Position numbers and translations under genes: made by a program. From the NCBI RefSeq assembly GCF_001507435.1, contig NZ_LMWH01000254.1, positions 1 to 64,000 of the forward strand: a stretch of 64,000 nt of DNA, in the 5' to 3' direction. The notes under the pieces are model-generated. The model saw nothing but the letters and a program-made list of their open reading frames with translations, ran no database searches and was not told where the DNA came from. Shown here one piece after another: positions 43,500 through 53,070 of this stretch (its first letter is position 1; each line of letters starts with the position of its first letter). The DNA is from Streptomyces sp. NRRL F-5122. Lineage in GTDB: Bacteria; Actinomycetota; Actinomycetes; Streptomycetales; Streptomycetaceae.

Positions 43500-43958
43500 T
43501 CACAGGGTGTCGAGCGCCTTCACGTACTCGTTCAGGTCGCGCGCGTCCGGCAGGCCGTTGACCACGGTCCACCGCACCACGCCCTCCTTGTCGATGATGA
43601 AGGTCCCGCGCACCGCGCAGCCCTTGTCCTCGTCGAAGACGCCGTAGGCGCGCGAAATGTTGCCGTGCGGCCAGAAGTCGGAGAGCAGGGGGTACTCCAG
43701 GCCCTCCTGCTCGGCGAAGACGCGCAGGGTGTGGATGGAGTCGTTGGAGACGGCGAGCAACTGGGTGCCGTCGTTGACGAACGCCGGCCGGCTGTCGCGC
43801 AGCGCGCCGAGCTCGCCCGTGCAGACGCCGGTGAAGGCGAACGGGTAGAAGACCAGCACCACGTTCTTCTCGCCTCGGAAGTCGGCGAGCCGCACGGCCC
43901 TGCCGTGGTTGTCCTTGAGCTCGAAGTCGGGGGCCTTCTCGCCGACCTGGATCGCCAT
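43500..43958 (-). CDS. AhpE-type peroxiredoxin
   Basis: A 152-residue thioredoxin-fold peroxidase. It reads VGEKAPDFELKDNHG and then the peroxidatic motif FAFTGVCTGEL, with Thr43 and Cys46 in the TxxC position. There is no clear resolving cysteine at the AhpC position, so a one-cysteine AhpE mechanism is likely; a lone later Cys lies in DKGCAVRGT. It reduces peroxides in the cytoplasm with a thiol partner. It is downstream of DUF3052 with a terminator hairpin between them, so it has its own promoter. The start ATG 43958 matches the family MAIQVGEKAPDF opening. Confidence 0.87.
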   Translation of the reverse strand: MAIQVGEKAPDFELKDNHGRAVRLADFRGEKNVVLVFYPFAFTGVCTGELGALRDSRPAFVNDGTQLLAVSNDSIHTLRVFAEQEGLEYPLLSDFWPHGNISRAYGVFDEDKGCAVRGTFIIDKEGVVRWTVVNGLPDARDLNEYVKALDTL

Positions 43959-44026
43959 GGGCCTGCTTTCCTTCCGGTGGGGCTGGTCGAGTCGGACCCA
44001 CCCTACGCAGCGGTCACAGCAGGCCT

Positions 44027-44056
44027 GAGGACGGGCTGAGCGTTCAGCCCGTCCTC
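44027..44056 (-). terminator. Terminator after DUF3052 gene
   Basis: A perfect 13-bp stem, GAGGACGGGCTGA / TCAGCCCGTCCTC, with a 4-base loop. It lies between the DUF3052 stop (minus strand) and the peroxiredoxin start. Confidence 0.72.
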
Positions 44057-44167
44057 GGGATCCCGTGCTCGAGCGACTTCGCGGACGAGGCCGTGAGGTC
44101 CGGGGTGGGGTCCGGGGGCGCAAGCCCCGTTACGGCCGCCCCGGCGACCGGCCGGTCCGGCGGAGCG

Positions 44168-44605
44168 TCACCTCTTGGACCTGGCCGCCTTCGGCGTCAC
44201 CAGCCGGGACCCGCTCCAGTCCTTGCCCACGCTGACACTCTTGGACGCCGACAGACCCGCCGTCGTCGCGGATTCAGAGATGTCGCTCGGCTCCACGTAG
44301 CCCGTACGACCCGTCTTCGGGGTGAGGAGCAGGATCGAGCCGCCTTCTTCGATGTACGTGGTGGCGTCCACCAGCACATCCGTCAGGTCGCCGTCCTCGT
44401 CGCGGAACCACAGCACCACAGCATCGGCGACGTCGTCGTACTCCTCGTCCACGAGCTGGCTGCCGATGAATTCCTCAATGGCCTCGCGGAGCTCCTGGTC
44501 GACGTCGTCGTCGTAGCCGATCTCCTGGACCACCTGCTCGGGCTGGAACCCCAGCCTCGCGGCAGGGTTCGTCCGCTCCTCCGCGTGGTCCGCGGTCGCG
44601 CTCAC
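44168..44605 (-). CDS. DUF3052 protein
   Basis: A 145-residue actinobacterial DUF3052 protein: NPAARLGFQPEQVVQEIGYD, acidic helix DDDVDQELREAIEEFIGSQL, DDVADAVVLWFRDEDGDLTD and GGSILLLTPKTGRTGYVEPS. No catalytic motif is known. The GTG at 44605 is chosen for AGGAGGCAAGCC upstream. It is divergent from aceE, next to which it is conserved in Streptomyces. Function unknown. Confidence 0.83.
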   Translation of the reverse strand: MSATADHAEERTNPAARLGFQPEQVVQEIGYDDDVDQELREAIEEFIGSQLVDEEYDDVADAVVLWFRDEDGDLTDVLVDATTYIEEGGSILLLTPKTGRTGYVEPSDISESATTAGLSASKSVSVGKDWSGSRLVTPKAARSKR

Positions 44606-45032
44606 GGCTTGCCTCCTGATCATGTCTTGTCGAATATCTCAGCCACGCGCGTACGCGAAGCGTTGGCCGTAGTCCACACGGGCGCGGCGGATCGCGCAAG
44701 TACCCGGCGGTTCAGACCGCCGAAACGGTGACGATCCTGGCCGTGTCGCCGCAACTCCAGGCACGGTATCGCGTCGGATGGTGATCCACACCACACCGTT
44801 CTGCCCGGTTTGCGCATTCCGGAATCCTCTGCGGGTACGAGAGTCGAATGACTTTGCGGGACCCGTCACCGCCTGGGCGTATCGTGTCGCTTTGCTCGTG
44901 AGCGTCCCCGAAGAACCGATCCGCCACTGTGGTTACCTCACGGTAGAGATGACGTTTCCCTTCCCCGAGGTACACGATGGGGATCGGTGCAGGCACAAGG
45001 AAAAAGTGGCCCTCTGACAGGTAAGGAACAGC
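44606..45032. other. Divergent promoter region, DUF3052/aceE
   Basis: 427 bp without a supported gene. It should hold promoters for DUF3052 (minus) and aceE (plus). I see no strong palindrome or riboswitch-like structure. GTAAGGAACAGC before 45,033 is the aceE ribosome binding site. Confidence 0.45.
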
Positions 45033-47780
45033 GTGGCTTCCGGATCCGATCGCAATCCGATCATCATTGGCGGCCTTCCTAGTCAGGTTCCTGACTTCGA
45101 TCCCGAGGAAACCCAGGAGTGGCTCGACTCCCTCGACGCCGCAGTGGATGAGCGCGGCCGTGAGCGGGCCCGCTACCTGATGCTCCGTCTGATCGAGCGG
45201 GCCCGCGAGAAGCGCGTGGCCGTGCCCGAGATGCGCAGCACGGACTACGTCAACACCATCCCCACCAAGAGCGAGCCGTTCTTCCCCGGCAACGAGGAGA
45301 TCGAGCGCAAGATCCTCAACGCCACACGGTGGAACGCCGCCGTCATGGTCTCCCGCGCCCAGCGACCCGGAATCGGGGTCGGCGGCCACATCGCCACCTT
45401 CGCCTCCTCCGCCTCGCTGTACGACGTGGGCTTCAACCACTTCTTCCGGGGCAAGGACGAGGGCGACGGCGGTGACCAGGTCTTCTTCCAGGGCCACGCC
45501 TCCCCGGGCATCTACGCGCGGGCCTTCCTCCTCGACCGGCTCTCCGAGCGTCACCTGGACGGGTTCCGCCAGGAGAAGTCGAAGGCTCCGTACGGGCTCT
45601 CCAGCTACCCGCACCCGCGCTCGATGCCGGACTTCTGGGAGTTCCCGACGGTATCCATGGGTCTCGGCCCGATCGCCGCGATCTTCCAGGCCCGGATGAA
45701 CCGCTATATGCACGCGCGCGACATCGCGGACACCTCCCGCTCGCATGTGTGGGCCTTCCTCGGCGACGGCGAGATGGACGAGCCGGAGTCGCTGGGGCAG
45801 CTGTCCATCGCGGCCCGCGAGGGCCTGGACAACCTGACCTTCGTCGTCAACTGCAACCTCCAGCGCCTGGACGGCCCGGTGCGCGGCAACGGAAAGATCA
45901 TCCAGGAGCTGGAGTCGGTCTTCCGCGGTGCCGGCTGGAACGTGATCAAGCTGATCTGGGACCGCACCTGGGACCCGCTGCTGGCGCAGGACCGGGACGG
46001 CATCCTGGTCAACAAGATGAACACCACGCCGGACGGCCAGTTCCAGACGTACGCGACCGAGTCCGGCGCGTACATCCGGGACCACTTCTTCGGCGACGAC
46101 CACCGGCTGCGCGCGATGGTCGAGAACATGACCGACGACCAGATCCTGCACCTGGGCCGTGGCGGTCACGACCACCGCAAGATCTACGCGGCGTTCAAGG
46201 CGGCCAAGGAGCACAAGGGCCAGCCGACGGTGATCCTGGCCAAGACCGTCAAGGGCTGGACCCTTGGCCCCAACTTCGAGGGCCGCAACGCCACGCACCA
46301 GATGAAGAAGCTGACGGTCGCCGACCTCAAGCACTTCCGCGACCGGCTGCACCTGCCGATCTCCGACAAGGACCTCGAGTCCGGCCTGCCGCCGTACTAC
46401 CACCCCGGCCGGGACACGGAGGAGATGCAGTACATGCACGACCGGCGCAAGTCGCTCGGCGGGTACGTCCCGACGCGCGTCGTGCGCTCCAAGCCCCTGC
46501 CCCTTCCCGACGAAAAGGTGTACGCGGGGGTCAAGAAGGGCTCCGGTCAGCAGTCCATCGCCACCACCATGGCATTCGTGAGGCTGCTGAAGGACCTCAT
46601 GCGGGACAAGGAGATCGGCCGGCGGTTCGTGCTGATCGCCCCGGACGAGTACCGCACCTTCGGCATGGACTCGTTCTTCCCGAGCGCGAAAATCTACAAC
46701 CCGCTCGGCCAGCAGTACGAATCGGTCGACCGGGACCTGCTGCTCGCCTACAAGGAGTCCCCGACCGGCCAGATGCTGCACGACGGCATCTCCGAGGCGG
46801 GCTGCACGGCGTCGCTGATCGCGGCCGGGTCGGCGTACGCCACGCACGGCGAGCCGCTGATCCCGGTGTACGTCTTCTACTCCATGTTCGGTTTCCAGCG
46901 CACCGGTGACCAGTTCTGGCAGATGGCCGACCAGCTCTCGCGCGGTTTCGCCCTCGGTGCGACCGCGGGCCGTACGACTCTGACCGGTGAGGGCCTCCAG
47001 CACGCGGACGGCCACTCACAGCTCCTGGCCTCGACCAACCCGGGATGCGTGGCCTACGACCCGGCCTACGCGTACGAGATCGCCCATATCGTGGAGGACG
47101 GTCTGCGGCGGATGTACGGCTCCTCGCCGGAGCACCCGCACGGCGAGGACGTCTTCTACTACCTGACCGTCTACAACGAGCCGATCCGGCAGCCGGCCGA
47201 GCCGGCCGGCGTGGACGTCGAGGGCATCCTCAAGGGCATCCACCGGATCTCCGAGGGCACCTCGGGCACCGTCCGGGCGCAGATCATGGCCTCCGGCGTG
47301 TCCGTGCCCTGGGCACTGGAGGCGCAGCAGCTCCTCGCCGAGGACTGGAACATCCGTGCGGACGTCTGGTCGGCGACCTCGTGGAACGAGCTGCGGCGCG
47401 AGGCCGTGGACTGCGAGAAGCACAATCTGCTGCACCCCGAGGAGGAGCAGCGGGTCCCGTACGTGACGCAGAAGCTGGGCAGTGCCGAGGGTCCGTTCGT
47501 CGCCGTGTCCGACTGGATGCGATCCGTTCCCGACCAGATCGCGCGCTGGGTGCCCGGCTCCTACCAGTCGCTGGGCGCGGACGGCTTCGGCTTCGCGGAC
47601 ACGCGGGGCGCGGCCCGCCGCTTCTTCCACATCGACGCGCAGTCGATCGTGGTGGCGGTCCTCGCCGAACTGGCCAGGTCGGGCAAGATCGACCGCTCGG
47701 TGCTCAAGCAGGCGATCGACCGCTACCAGCTGCTCGACGTGACGGCGGCCGACCCGGGAGCGGCGGGCGGCGACGCGTAA
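45033..47780 (+). CDS. aceE: Pyruvate dehydrogenase E1 component, homodimeric type
   Basis: A 915-residue E1 that decarboxylates pyruvate with thiamine diphosphate and passes the acetyl group to the E2 lipoyl domain. It opens with [18 protein letters not shown]. The substrate channel region is [20 protein letters not shown], and the ThDP/Mg motif is [18 protein letters not shown] (GDG from about residue 244) with [16 protein letters not shown] closing it. The pyrimidine-domain part includes [17 protein letters not shown]. The length is that of the family. GTG start. A 14-bp stem terminator follows. Streptomyces carry more than one aceE; this neighbourhood matches the copy near the fab operon. 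Confidence 0.95.
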   Translation: MASGSDRNPIIIGGLPSQVPDFDPEETQEWLDSLDAAVDERGRERARYLMLRLIERAREKRVAVPEMRSTDYVNTIPTKSEPFFPGNEEIERKILNATRWNAAVMVSRAQRPGIGVGGHIATFASSASLYDVGFNHFFRGKDEGDGGDQVFFQGHASPGIYARAFLLDRLSERHLDGFRQEKSKAPYGLSSYPHPRSMPDFWEFPTVSMGLGPIAAIFQARMNRYMHARDIADTSRSHVWAFLGDGEMDEPESLGQLSIAAREGLDNLTFVVNCNLQRLDGPVRGNGKIIQELESVFRGAGWNVIKLIWDRTWDPLLAQDRDGILVNKMNTTPDGQFQTYATESGAYIRDHFFGDDHRLRAMVENMTDDQILHLGRGGHDHRKIYAAFKAAKEHKGQPTVILAKTVKGWTLGPNFEGRNATHQMKKLTVADLKHFRDRLHLPISDKDLESGLPPYYHPGRDTEEMQYMHDRRKSLGGYVPTRVVRSKPLPLPDEKVYAGVKKGSGQQSIATTMAFVRLLKDLMRDKEIGRRFVLIAPDEYRTFGMDSFFPSAKIYNPLGQQYESVDRDLLLAYKESPTGQMLHDGISEAGCTASLIAAGSAYATHGEPLIPVYVFYSMFGFQRTGDQFWQMADQLSRGFALGATAGRTTLTGEGLQHADGHSQLLASTNPGCVAYDPAYAYEIAHIVEDGLRRMYGSSPEHPHGEDVFYYLTVYNEPIRQPAEPAGVDVEGILKGIHRISEGTSGTVRAQIMASGVSVPWALEAQQLLAEDWNIRADVWSATSWNELRREAVDCEKHNLLHPEEEQRVPYVTQKLGSAEGPFVAVSDWMRSVPDQIARWVPGSYQSLGADGFGFADTRGAARRFFHIDAQSIVVAVLAELARSGKIDRSVLKQAIDRYQLLDVTAADPGAAGGDA

Positions 47781-47810
47781 CCGCCCGCATCGCCCGGCCG
47801 CGGTGGCCGA

Positions 47811-47841
47811 AGGGCGGCGAGGCCTGCGGCCTCGCCGCCCT
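47811..47841 (+). terminator. Terminator after aceE
   Basis: A perfect 14-bp stem, AGGGCGGCGAGGCC / GGCCTCGCCGCCCT, with a 3-base loop, 30 bp past the aceE stop. It lies just before the potassium channel gene. Confidence 0.78.
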
Positions 47842-47864
47842 AGCGCGTTCCTTACGATGCGGGC

Positions 47865-48635
47865 ATGGAGGAACGAACGGCGCAGGCCCGATGGGAGCGG
47901 CGCACCCAGCGGCCTCTGCTGGCGCTCGCGGTGGGGTTCGCCGTCGCCTACGCCGTGCCGATCGTGGACAGCTCGGCGAGCCGGTCGCTGACCGTCGCGT
48001 GCACGGTGACCGAGTGGTTGGTGTGGGGAGCGTTCGCCGCGGACTATCTCGTGCGGCTCGCGATCGCGCCGCACCGCAAGGAGTTCGTCCGCACCCACTG
48101 GCTCGACCTGTGCGCCGTGGTGCTGCCGCTGCTCCAGCCGCTGCGGCTGCTGCGGCTGGTGTCGACGCTGATGCTGGTGGGCCGGCGCGCGCGGATGGCC
48201 TCCCAGATCCGGCTGACGACGTATGTCGCCGGAGCGGTCGTCGGACTCCTGATGTTCGGCTCACTGGCCGTGCTCTCGGTGGAGCGGGACTCGCCGCACG
48301 GGAACATCAAGACGCTGGGCGACGCGGTGTGGTGGTCGTTCACCACGATGACGACCGTGGGCTACGGCGATCACGCACCGACCACCGGCCTCGGGCGCAT
48401 CCTCGCCGTGGGCCTGATGCTCTCCGGCATCGCCCTGCTCGGTGTGGTGACCGCGAACATCGCAGCCTGGTTCATCGCGCGGTTCGAGAAGGACGACGTG
48501 GAGGAGCGCCGGCAGACGGCGGCGATCGAGGCGCTGACCGAGGAGGTACGGGCGCTCAGGGCCGAGGTGGCCGCGCTGTCCGGTCCGCCCGTGCCGCACC
48601 CGCTCGCCCCCGAGGAAGCGGGGCCCCGGCCGTAG
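47865..48635 (+). CDS. Voltage-gated-like potassium channel
   Basis: A 256-residue membrane protein with an S1-S4-like arrangement. The arginine-rich helix LLRLVSTLMLVGRRARMASQ resembles a voltage sensor. The pore loop FTTMTTVGYGD (selectivity filter TVGYGD near residues 164-169) sits between the last two spans. The C-terminus is a short coiled coil (EERRQTAAIEALTEEVRAL) that could tetramerise the channel. It conducts K+ across the cytoplasmic membrane. The stop codon lies inside a terminator-like stem. Confidence 0.85.
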   Translation: MEERTAQARWERRTQRPLLALAVGFAVAYAVPIVDSSASRSLTVACTVTEWLVWGAFAADYLVRLAIAPHRKEFVRTHWLDLCAVVLPLLQPLRLLRLVSTLMLVGRRARMASQIRLTTYVAGAVVGLLMFGSLAVLSVERDSPHGNIKTLGDAVWWSFTTMTTVGYGDHAPTTGLGRILAVGLMLSGIALLGVVTANIAAWFIARFEKDDVEERRQTAAIEALTEEVRALRAEVAALSGPPVPHPLAPEEAGPRP

Positions 48636-48644
48636 CCGGGGCCC
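48621..48644 (+). terminator. Stem-loop overlapping channel gene stop
   Basis: A 10-bp stem, GGGCCCCGGC / GCCGGGGCCC, with a 4-base loop. The TAG stop starts in the loop. It probably terminates the channel transcript. Confidence 0.55.
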
Positions 48645-48662
48645 GACGCTCGCTCTCCAGGA

Positions 48663-48968
48663 TCAGAGCAGTCCGTTCCCGGGGGTCGCGGTTCCGGCCA
48701 GCCAGACGATCGCCAGCAGTGTGTCGATCGCGCCGAGGACCAGGGCCACCAGAGCCGGAATCGAGCGGCTGCCCGCCCAGCTGCGGCCCATCGCGAGCCA
48801 TCCGCACACGGCCGCGACCGGTCCCAGAACGATGCCGAGGGCGAAGAAGCCCGCGACAGCGCAGATGACTCCTATGATCCCGAGCGTCGCGCGATCCGGC
48901 CCGGTCCGCGACCACGTCCGGCCGCGTGAGCGGGGGTACCTGCGCGTGCCGTTCCCGAAGCCCGCCAT
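48663..48968 (-). CDS. Small DUF4190-type membrane protein
   Basis: A 101-residue protein with two to three hydrophobic segments: LGIIGVICAVAGFFALGIVL, GPVAAVCGWLAM and PALVALVLGAIDTLLAIVWL. The basic N-terminus (RRYPRSRGRTWSRTGP) should stay inside. The repeated G-x-I-x-G pattern is that of DUF4190 proteins, small membrane proteins of unknown function. AGGGAG lies 6 bases before ATG 48968; an adjacent ATG at 48971 is also possible. Confidence 0.65.
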   Translation of the reverse strand: MAGFGNGTRRYPRSRGRTWSRTGPDRATLGIIGVICAVAGFFALGIVLGPVAAVCGWLAMGRSWAGSRSIPALVALVLGAIDTLLAIVWLAGTATPGNGLL

Positions 48969-49145
48969 CATCAACTCCCTGAACTCATCGGTCAGTTCGG
49001 GCGTGATGAGCGGGTACCCCGGTTTCCCGCGGCAAGTCCTGCCCGCACGCGGCTCCCTACGGCAGCGCGCCGCGGTCCGTCCGGCCTCGCGGGCGCACGG
49101 CGGCGGACGGACCCACTGCGACCTGCGACGTCCGCCGGACGGGAA

Positions 49146-49189
49146 GGATCCGAGCGCCTTCGCCCCGACGGACGAACGCGCTCGGATCC
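49146..49189 (-). terminator. Terminator after MFS exporter gene
   Basis: A perfect 12-bp stem, GGATCCGAGCGC / GCGCTCGGATCC, with a 20-base loop, just past the stop of the minus-strand DHA2 transporter gene. Confidence 0.65.
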
Positions 49190-49192
49190 GCG

Positions 49193-50821
49193 TCAGATGT
49201 GCGCGGCCCCCGCGCCCGCCTCCGCGTTCTCGCCGCGCTTGGTGAGCAGCGCGACCAGCACCGCGACCGTCGCGACACCCGCCGCGACCAGACAGGCCAG
49301 GCTCATGCCGGAGATGAACGTGTCGTGCGCGACCGCGGTGATCTTCTGGGCGATGGCGGCCGGGGTGTCCGGGGCCACCGGGGCCACACCCACCTGCACC
49401 GCCTCGGAGGCCTGGCCGAGCTGCGGCCCGCTCAGCGGCGGAAGTCCGGCGTCCGTCCAGTTGCCGGCGAGGTCGTTGTCGACCTTGGAGGCCATCACGG
49501 CGCCCAGCACCGCGGTGCCGAGGCTGCCGCCGATCTGCATCGCGGCCTGCTGCAGTCCGCCGGCGACACCGGAGAGCTCCATGGGCGCGTTGCCGACGAT
49601 GACCTCGGTGGCGCCGACCATGACGGGCGCGAGTCCGAGACCGAGCAGCGCGAACCAGATCGACATGACGCCGCTGCCCGTTCCGGCCTCCAGCGTCGAC
49701 ATCCCGTACATCGCGATCGCGGTGGCGGCCATGCCTCCGGCCAGCGGGATGCGCGGGCCCAGCTTGGTGATCGCGGCACCCGCGAGCGGAGAGCCGACGA
49801 TCATCATGCCGGTCAGCGGGAGCAGGTGCATACCCGCGTCGACCGGGCTCATGCCGTGCACGTTCTGCAGGTAGAAGGTGACGAAGAACAGGCCGCCCAT
49901 GAAGGCGATCGCCATGAGGACCATGAGCACGACACCCGCGGACAGCGGCACCGAGCGGAACAGTCCCAGCGGGATCAGCGGCTCCTTCACTCGCTTCTCC
50001 CACACGGAGAAGAGGACGAAGCCCAGCACGGACGCGCCGATGAACAGCCAGGTCTTGCCGTCGCCCCAGCCCCAGGCCGGCGCCTTGATGAGCGCCCAGA
50101 CCAGGCAGAACATGGCGCCGGACAGCAGGGCGATACCGAGCAGGTCGAAGGAGCGCGGCGCGTTCTTCGCACGGTGGTCGGTGAGGATCAGCAGGCCGAG
50201 GACGAGCGCGAGCGCGCCGACGGGCACGTTGATGAAGAAGACCGACTGCCAGCTGACGTGCTGGACGAGCAGACCGCCGAGGATCGGGCCGCCCGCGGTG
50301 GAGGCGCCGATGACCATGCCCCAGATACCGATCGCCATGTTCAGCTTCTCGGCCGGGAAGGTGGCCCGCAGCAGACCGAGCGCGGCGGGCATCAGCAGCG
50401 CGCCGAACAGACCCTGGAAGACGCGGAAGGTCACGACGAGGGCGATGCTGTCGGACAGGCCGATCGCGCCGGAGGCGGCCGCGAAGCCGACCACACCGAT
50501 CAGGAAGGTCTGCCGGTGGCCGAAGCGATCACCGAGCTTGCCCGCGGTGATCAGGGTGACCGCGAGGGCGAGGAAGTAGGCGTTGGTGATCCACTGGACG
50601 TCGGAGAAGCTGGCTCCGAGGTCCTTGGCGATGGCCGGGTTCGCGATGGCCACGATGGTGCCGTCGAGGGCCACCATCATGACGCCGACCGCCACGGTGA
50701 TCAGGGTGAACCACGGATGTCCGCGCAGTCCGCGGTCAGGCGCCCGCTCCGCCGGGACCGTCGGCGCCCCGACCGTCTTGTCCCCCGGTTCCGTCGCATC
50801 GACGGTGGTCTGACTAGTCAT
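49193..50821 (-). CDS. DHA2-family (14-span) MFS drug exporter
   Basis: A 542-residue proton-driven exporter with about 14 membrane spans. Family motifs are LDGTIVAIANPAIAKDLG in the first span, GKLGDRFGHRQTFLIG (motif A) after span 2 and ASTAGGPILGGLLVQHVSW (motif C), typical of EmrB/QacA antiporters. A cytoplasmic N-terminus of about 30 residues precedes span 1. It is divergent from a TetR gene with 113 bp between them, the classic layout of a repressor-controlled efflux pump, so it is probably induced by its substrates. Substrate unknown. Confidence 0.87.
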   Translation of the reverse strand: MTSQTTVDATEPGDKTVGAPTVPAERAPDRGLRGHPWFTLITVAVGVMMVALDGTIVAIANPAIAKDLGASFSDVQWITNAYFLALAVTLITAGKLGDRFGHRQTFLIGVVGFAAASGAIGLSDSIALVVTFRVFQGLFGALLMPAALGLLRATFPAEKLNMAIGIWGMVIGASTAGGPILGGLLVQHVSWQSVFFINVPVGALALVLGLLILTDHRAKNAPRSFDLLGIALLSGAMFCLVWALIKAPAWGWGDGKTWLFIGASVLGFVLFSVWEKRVKEPLIPLGLFRSVPLSAGVVLMVLMAIAFMGGLFFVTFYLQNVHGMSPVDAGMHLLPLTGMMIVGSPLAGAAITKLGPRIPLAGGMAATAIAMYGMSTLEAGTGSGVMSIWFALLGLGLAPVMVGATEVIVGNAPMELSGVAGGLQQAAMQIGGSLGTAVLGAVMASKVDNDLAGNWTDAGLPPLSGPQLGQASEAVQVGVAPVAPDTPAAIAQKITAVAHDTFISGMSLACLVAAGVATVAVLVALLTKRGENAEAGAGAAHI

Positions 50822-50934
50822 ATGGTGGAGGTTAGTGACAGCCACTGACAATTGACAAACCAATTCACAAGTCGGTAACTGTCACGCTACTCGCGGCTTG
50901 ACCCAACCGGGCCGTACGACCGGAAAGAGGACCG
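50822..50934. promoter_or_regulatory. Divergent promoter/operator, MFS exporter and TetR
   Basis: Inverted arms GTGACAG (50,835-50,841) and CTGTCAC (50,879-50,885) flank an AT-rich centre with TGACA repeated at 50,836, 50,846 and 50,853. TTGACA at 50,852 with TAACTG 18 bp later could be the plus-strand promoter for the TetR gene. The arms and repeats are reasonable TetR binding sites; this is inference. Confidence 0.45.
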
Positions 50935-51606
50935 ATGGAGACGGCGTCGCGACCAGGATTGCGTGAGCGCAAGAAACAACGCATCCGTGACGCGCTGCTT
51001 CGCGCCGCTCTGGAGCTGTTCCTCACCCAGGGGTACGAACGGACGACGGTCGACGAGATCACCGCGGCCGTGGACGTCTCCCAGCGCACCTTCTTCCGCT
51101 ACTACGCCGGAAAGGAGGAGGCGGTCTTCTTCACCCACTCCGTCGCCGCGTCGCACTTCGTCGACGCGGTGCGTGCGCGCCCCCGTGACGAGGCCCCGCT
51201 GGAGGCGCTGCGACAGGCGGTTCTGCAGGGCTGGGACGGCATCGGGGAGACCATCGAGCGGATCATCCCGGTCGAACTCCACCTGCGCACCTACCAGTTG
51301 ATCGAGTCGACGCCCGCCCTCTTCGCAACCCACCTGCGCCGTTCGGCCGAGGTGGAGGAGGAGATCGCACGCGTGATCGCCGAACGCGAGGGCCTCGACG
51401 TGGACACGGACCCCCGACCTCGTGTCGCGGTGGCCGTGTTCGGCGGGGTGATGCGCGTCACCGAACGGCTGTGGGGCACGGGCGAGGACATCAGCGTCGC
51501 CGCGATCCACCGGCTGACGGTCTCGCATCTGGACGCCGTGCGCCCGGCGCTGGCGGAGAAGTGGCGCACGGACGGCGCGGACGGCGCCTCCGCCGCCGTC
51601 AACTGA
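50935..51606 (+). CDS. TetR-family repressor
   Basis: A 223-residue regulator. The DNA-binding domain is at residues about 10-60: LRERKKQRIRDALLRAALEL then ITAAVDVSQRTFFRYYAGKE, the TetR helix-turn-helix. The C-terminal part is an all-helical ligand domain of the mycofactocin-system-like/AcrR type. It most likely represses the divergent exporter gene and itself and is released by an exported compound. Confidence 0.87.
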   Translation: METASRPGLRERKKQRIRDALLRAALELFLTQGYERTTVDEITAAVDVSQRTFFRYYAGKEEAVFFTHSVAASHFVDAVRARPRDEAPLEALRQAVLQGWDGIGETIERIIPVELHLRTYQLIESTPALFATHLRRSAEVEEEIARVIAEREGLDVDTDPRPRVAVAVFGGVMRVTERLWGTGEDISVAAIHRLTVSHLDAVRPALAEKWRTDGADGASAAVN

Positions 51607-51807
51607 ATTCCCGGCGTCGGGGGGCCGGACACGGCCGACGGAGTGAAGCTGCGGCCACGTGGAGTGTCAAGTGACGTGCGCCTCATCGACCCAGCGTGAC
51701 GATCGGACGTAAGACCCATCCGTTTTGCCGTAATTGGCGCCACAGAAACGTGAGACGCATCACTCGGTTAACGCGAGACACTCCCGTTCTCCTAGTGTGT
51801 CCTTCCA

Positions 51808-53025
51808 GTGACTTCCTTCGAAACCTCCCCGCAACTCAACGTCTGGCGCGCGCTGCTCGCTCTGGCCGTTGTCTTCGTGATGCTCGCGACGACCGGCTGG
51901 ACCGCCGTTCGCAACCACCGAGGTCCCACGCCGCTCCAGGAGTCACGCTCGGCGTGGGAGCACGGGACGATCGCCGGACGCAAACTGCCGGACACCGACG
52001 CGTCTCCGCACCGGATCACGCACTTCTTCTCCTCGCTCAGCGCCCACCAGCGCTCCCGGCTCGTCCACCGCTTCCCGCTCGCGGTCGGCAACATGAACGG
52101 GGCGCCGGTGCGTCTGCGCTACGCGGCCAACCGCATCGCCCTCGACCAGCAGCGCAAGGTCGAGCGTGCGCGGATGCACGACGACCGGCTGTCGGCCGTC
52201 GGCCAGCGCGAGGCGGGCCGGCTCATGCACCGCTTCGAGGCGCTGATGCGGACGGACCGGCAGATCCTCGCCTTCGACCCGGAGGGCTCGGGGCGCGTGG
52301 CGGAGGTGCTCGGCAACCTGGACCGCGCCCAGCGGATCTCCGTCGTCGTCCCCGGTGTCGACACCGACCTGCTCACCTTCCAGCGCACCTTCCGCTCGTA
52401 CTCTGCGCCGGTCGGCATGGCCAAGTCGCTCTACGCGGCCGAGCGGAAGGCCGGCCCCCTGACCCGTACGGCCGTGATCGCCTGGGCCGACTACACCGCG
52501 CCCGGCGGTCTCGGGGTGGAGGCGGCGACGGCGATGCGCGCCGAGGAGGGGGCCGTCCGGCTCAACGCCCTCGTCCGCGCCCTGCCCGGCCGCTCCCCCG
52601 TCCAGCTGTACTGCCACAGCTACGGCTCGGTGGTGTGCGGGGTGGCCGCGCACACGCTGCCGTCCCGGGTGTCCGACCTGGCGGTGGCGGGCAGCCCCGG
52701 CATGCGCACCGGTACCGCCGCCGGTCTGCGGACCCCAGCCCGGGTGTGGGCGATGCGGGACGCCGACGACTGGATCCAGGACGTGCCCTATCTGGAGGTG
52801 GGCGGTATCGGCCACGGCGCCGACCCGGTCTCCCGTGCCTTCGGGGCGAGGGTGCTGTCGGCGCAGGGGGCGAAGGGCCATGCCGGATACTTCGCGCCCG
52901 GCACCGAGAGCCTGCGCAACTTCGCCGAGATCGGCGTCGGCGCATATCGCGCGGTGGACTGCGTCCACAACGATGACGTCTGCCGGGCGGATCTGCCCGG
53001 CGCGGCGTCGGCCGGACGCGCGTAG
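51808..53025 (+). CDS. Alpha/beta hydrolase (DUF1023) with membrane anchor
   Basis: A 405-residue protein. An N-terminal hydrophobic segment (LLALAVVFVMLATTGWTAV) should anchor or export it. The C-terminal half is the DUF1023 alpha/beta-hydrolase domain: ISVVVPGVDTDLL, then the nucleophile elbow YCHSYGSVVC (Ser271 in HSYGS) and a late GHAGYFAPGTE that supplies the histidine. The GTG start has no Shine-Dalgarno in the preceding bases, so a leaderless transcript or another start is possible. It is a likely lipase/esterase of the envelope; substrate unknown. Confidence 0.78.
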   Translation: MTSFETSPQLNVWRALLALAVVFVMLATTGWTAVRNHRGPTPLQESRSAWEHGTIAGRKLPDTDASPHRITHFFSSLSAHQRSRLVHRFPLAVGNMNGAPVRLRYAANRIALDQQRKVERARMHDDRLSAVGQREAGRLMHRFEALMRTDRQILAFDPEGSGRVAEVLGNLDRAQRISVVVPGVDTDLLTFQRTFRSYSAPVGMAKSLYAAERKAGPLTRTAVIAWADYTAPGGLGVEAATAMRAEEGAVRLNALVRALPGRSPVQLYCHSYGSVVCGVAAHTLPSRVSDLAVAGSPGMRTGTAAGLRTPARVWAMRDADDWIQDVPYLEVGGIGHGADPVSRAFGARVLSAQGAKGHAGYFAPGTESLRNFAEIGVGAYRAVDCVHNDDVCRADLPGAASAGRA

Positions 53026-53070
53026 AAGAACAGGAATTGCGGTCCGCCAGGGGAGGCGACGGAGGAGCAC

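Noticed and set aside
44712..47015. 767-codon frame opposite aceE
   Set aside because: Antisense shadow of aceE, whose motifs are unmistakable.
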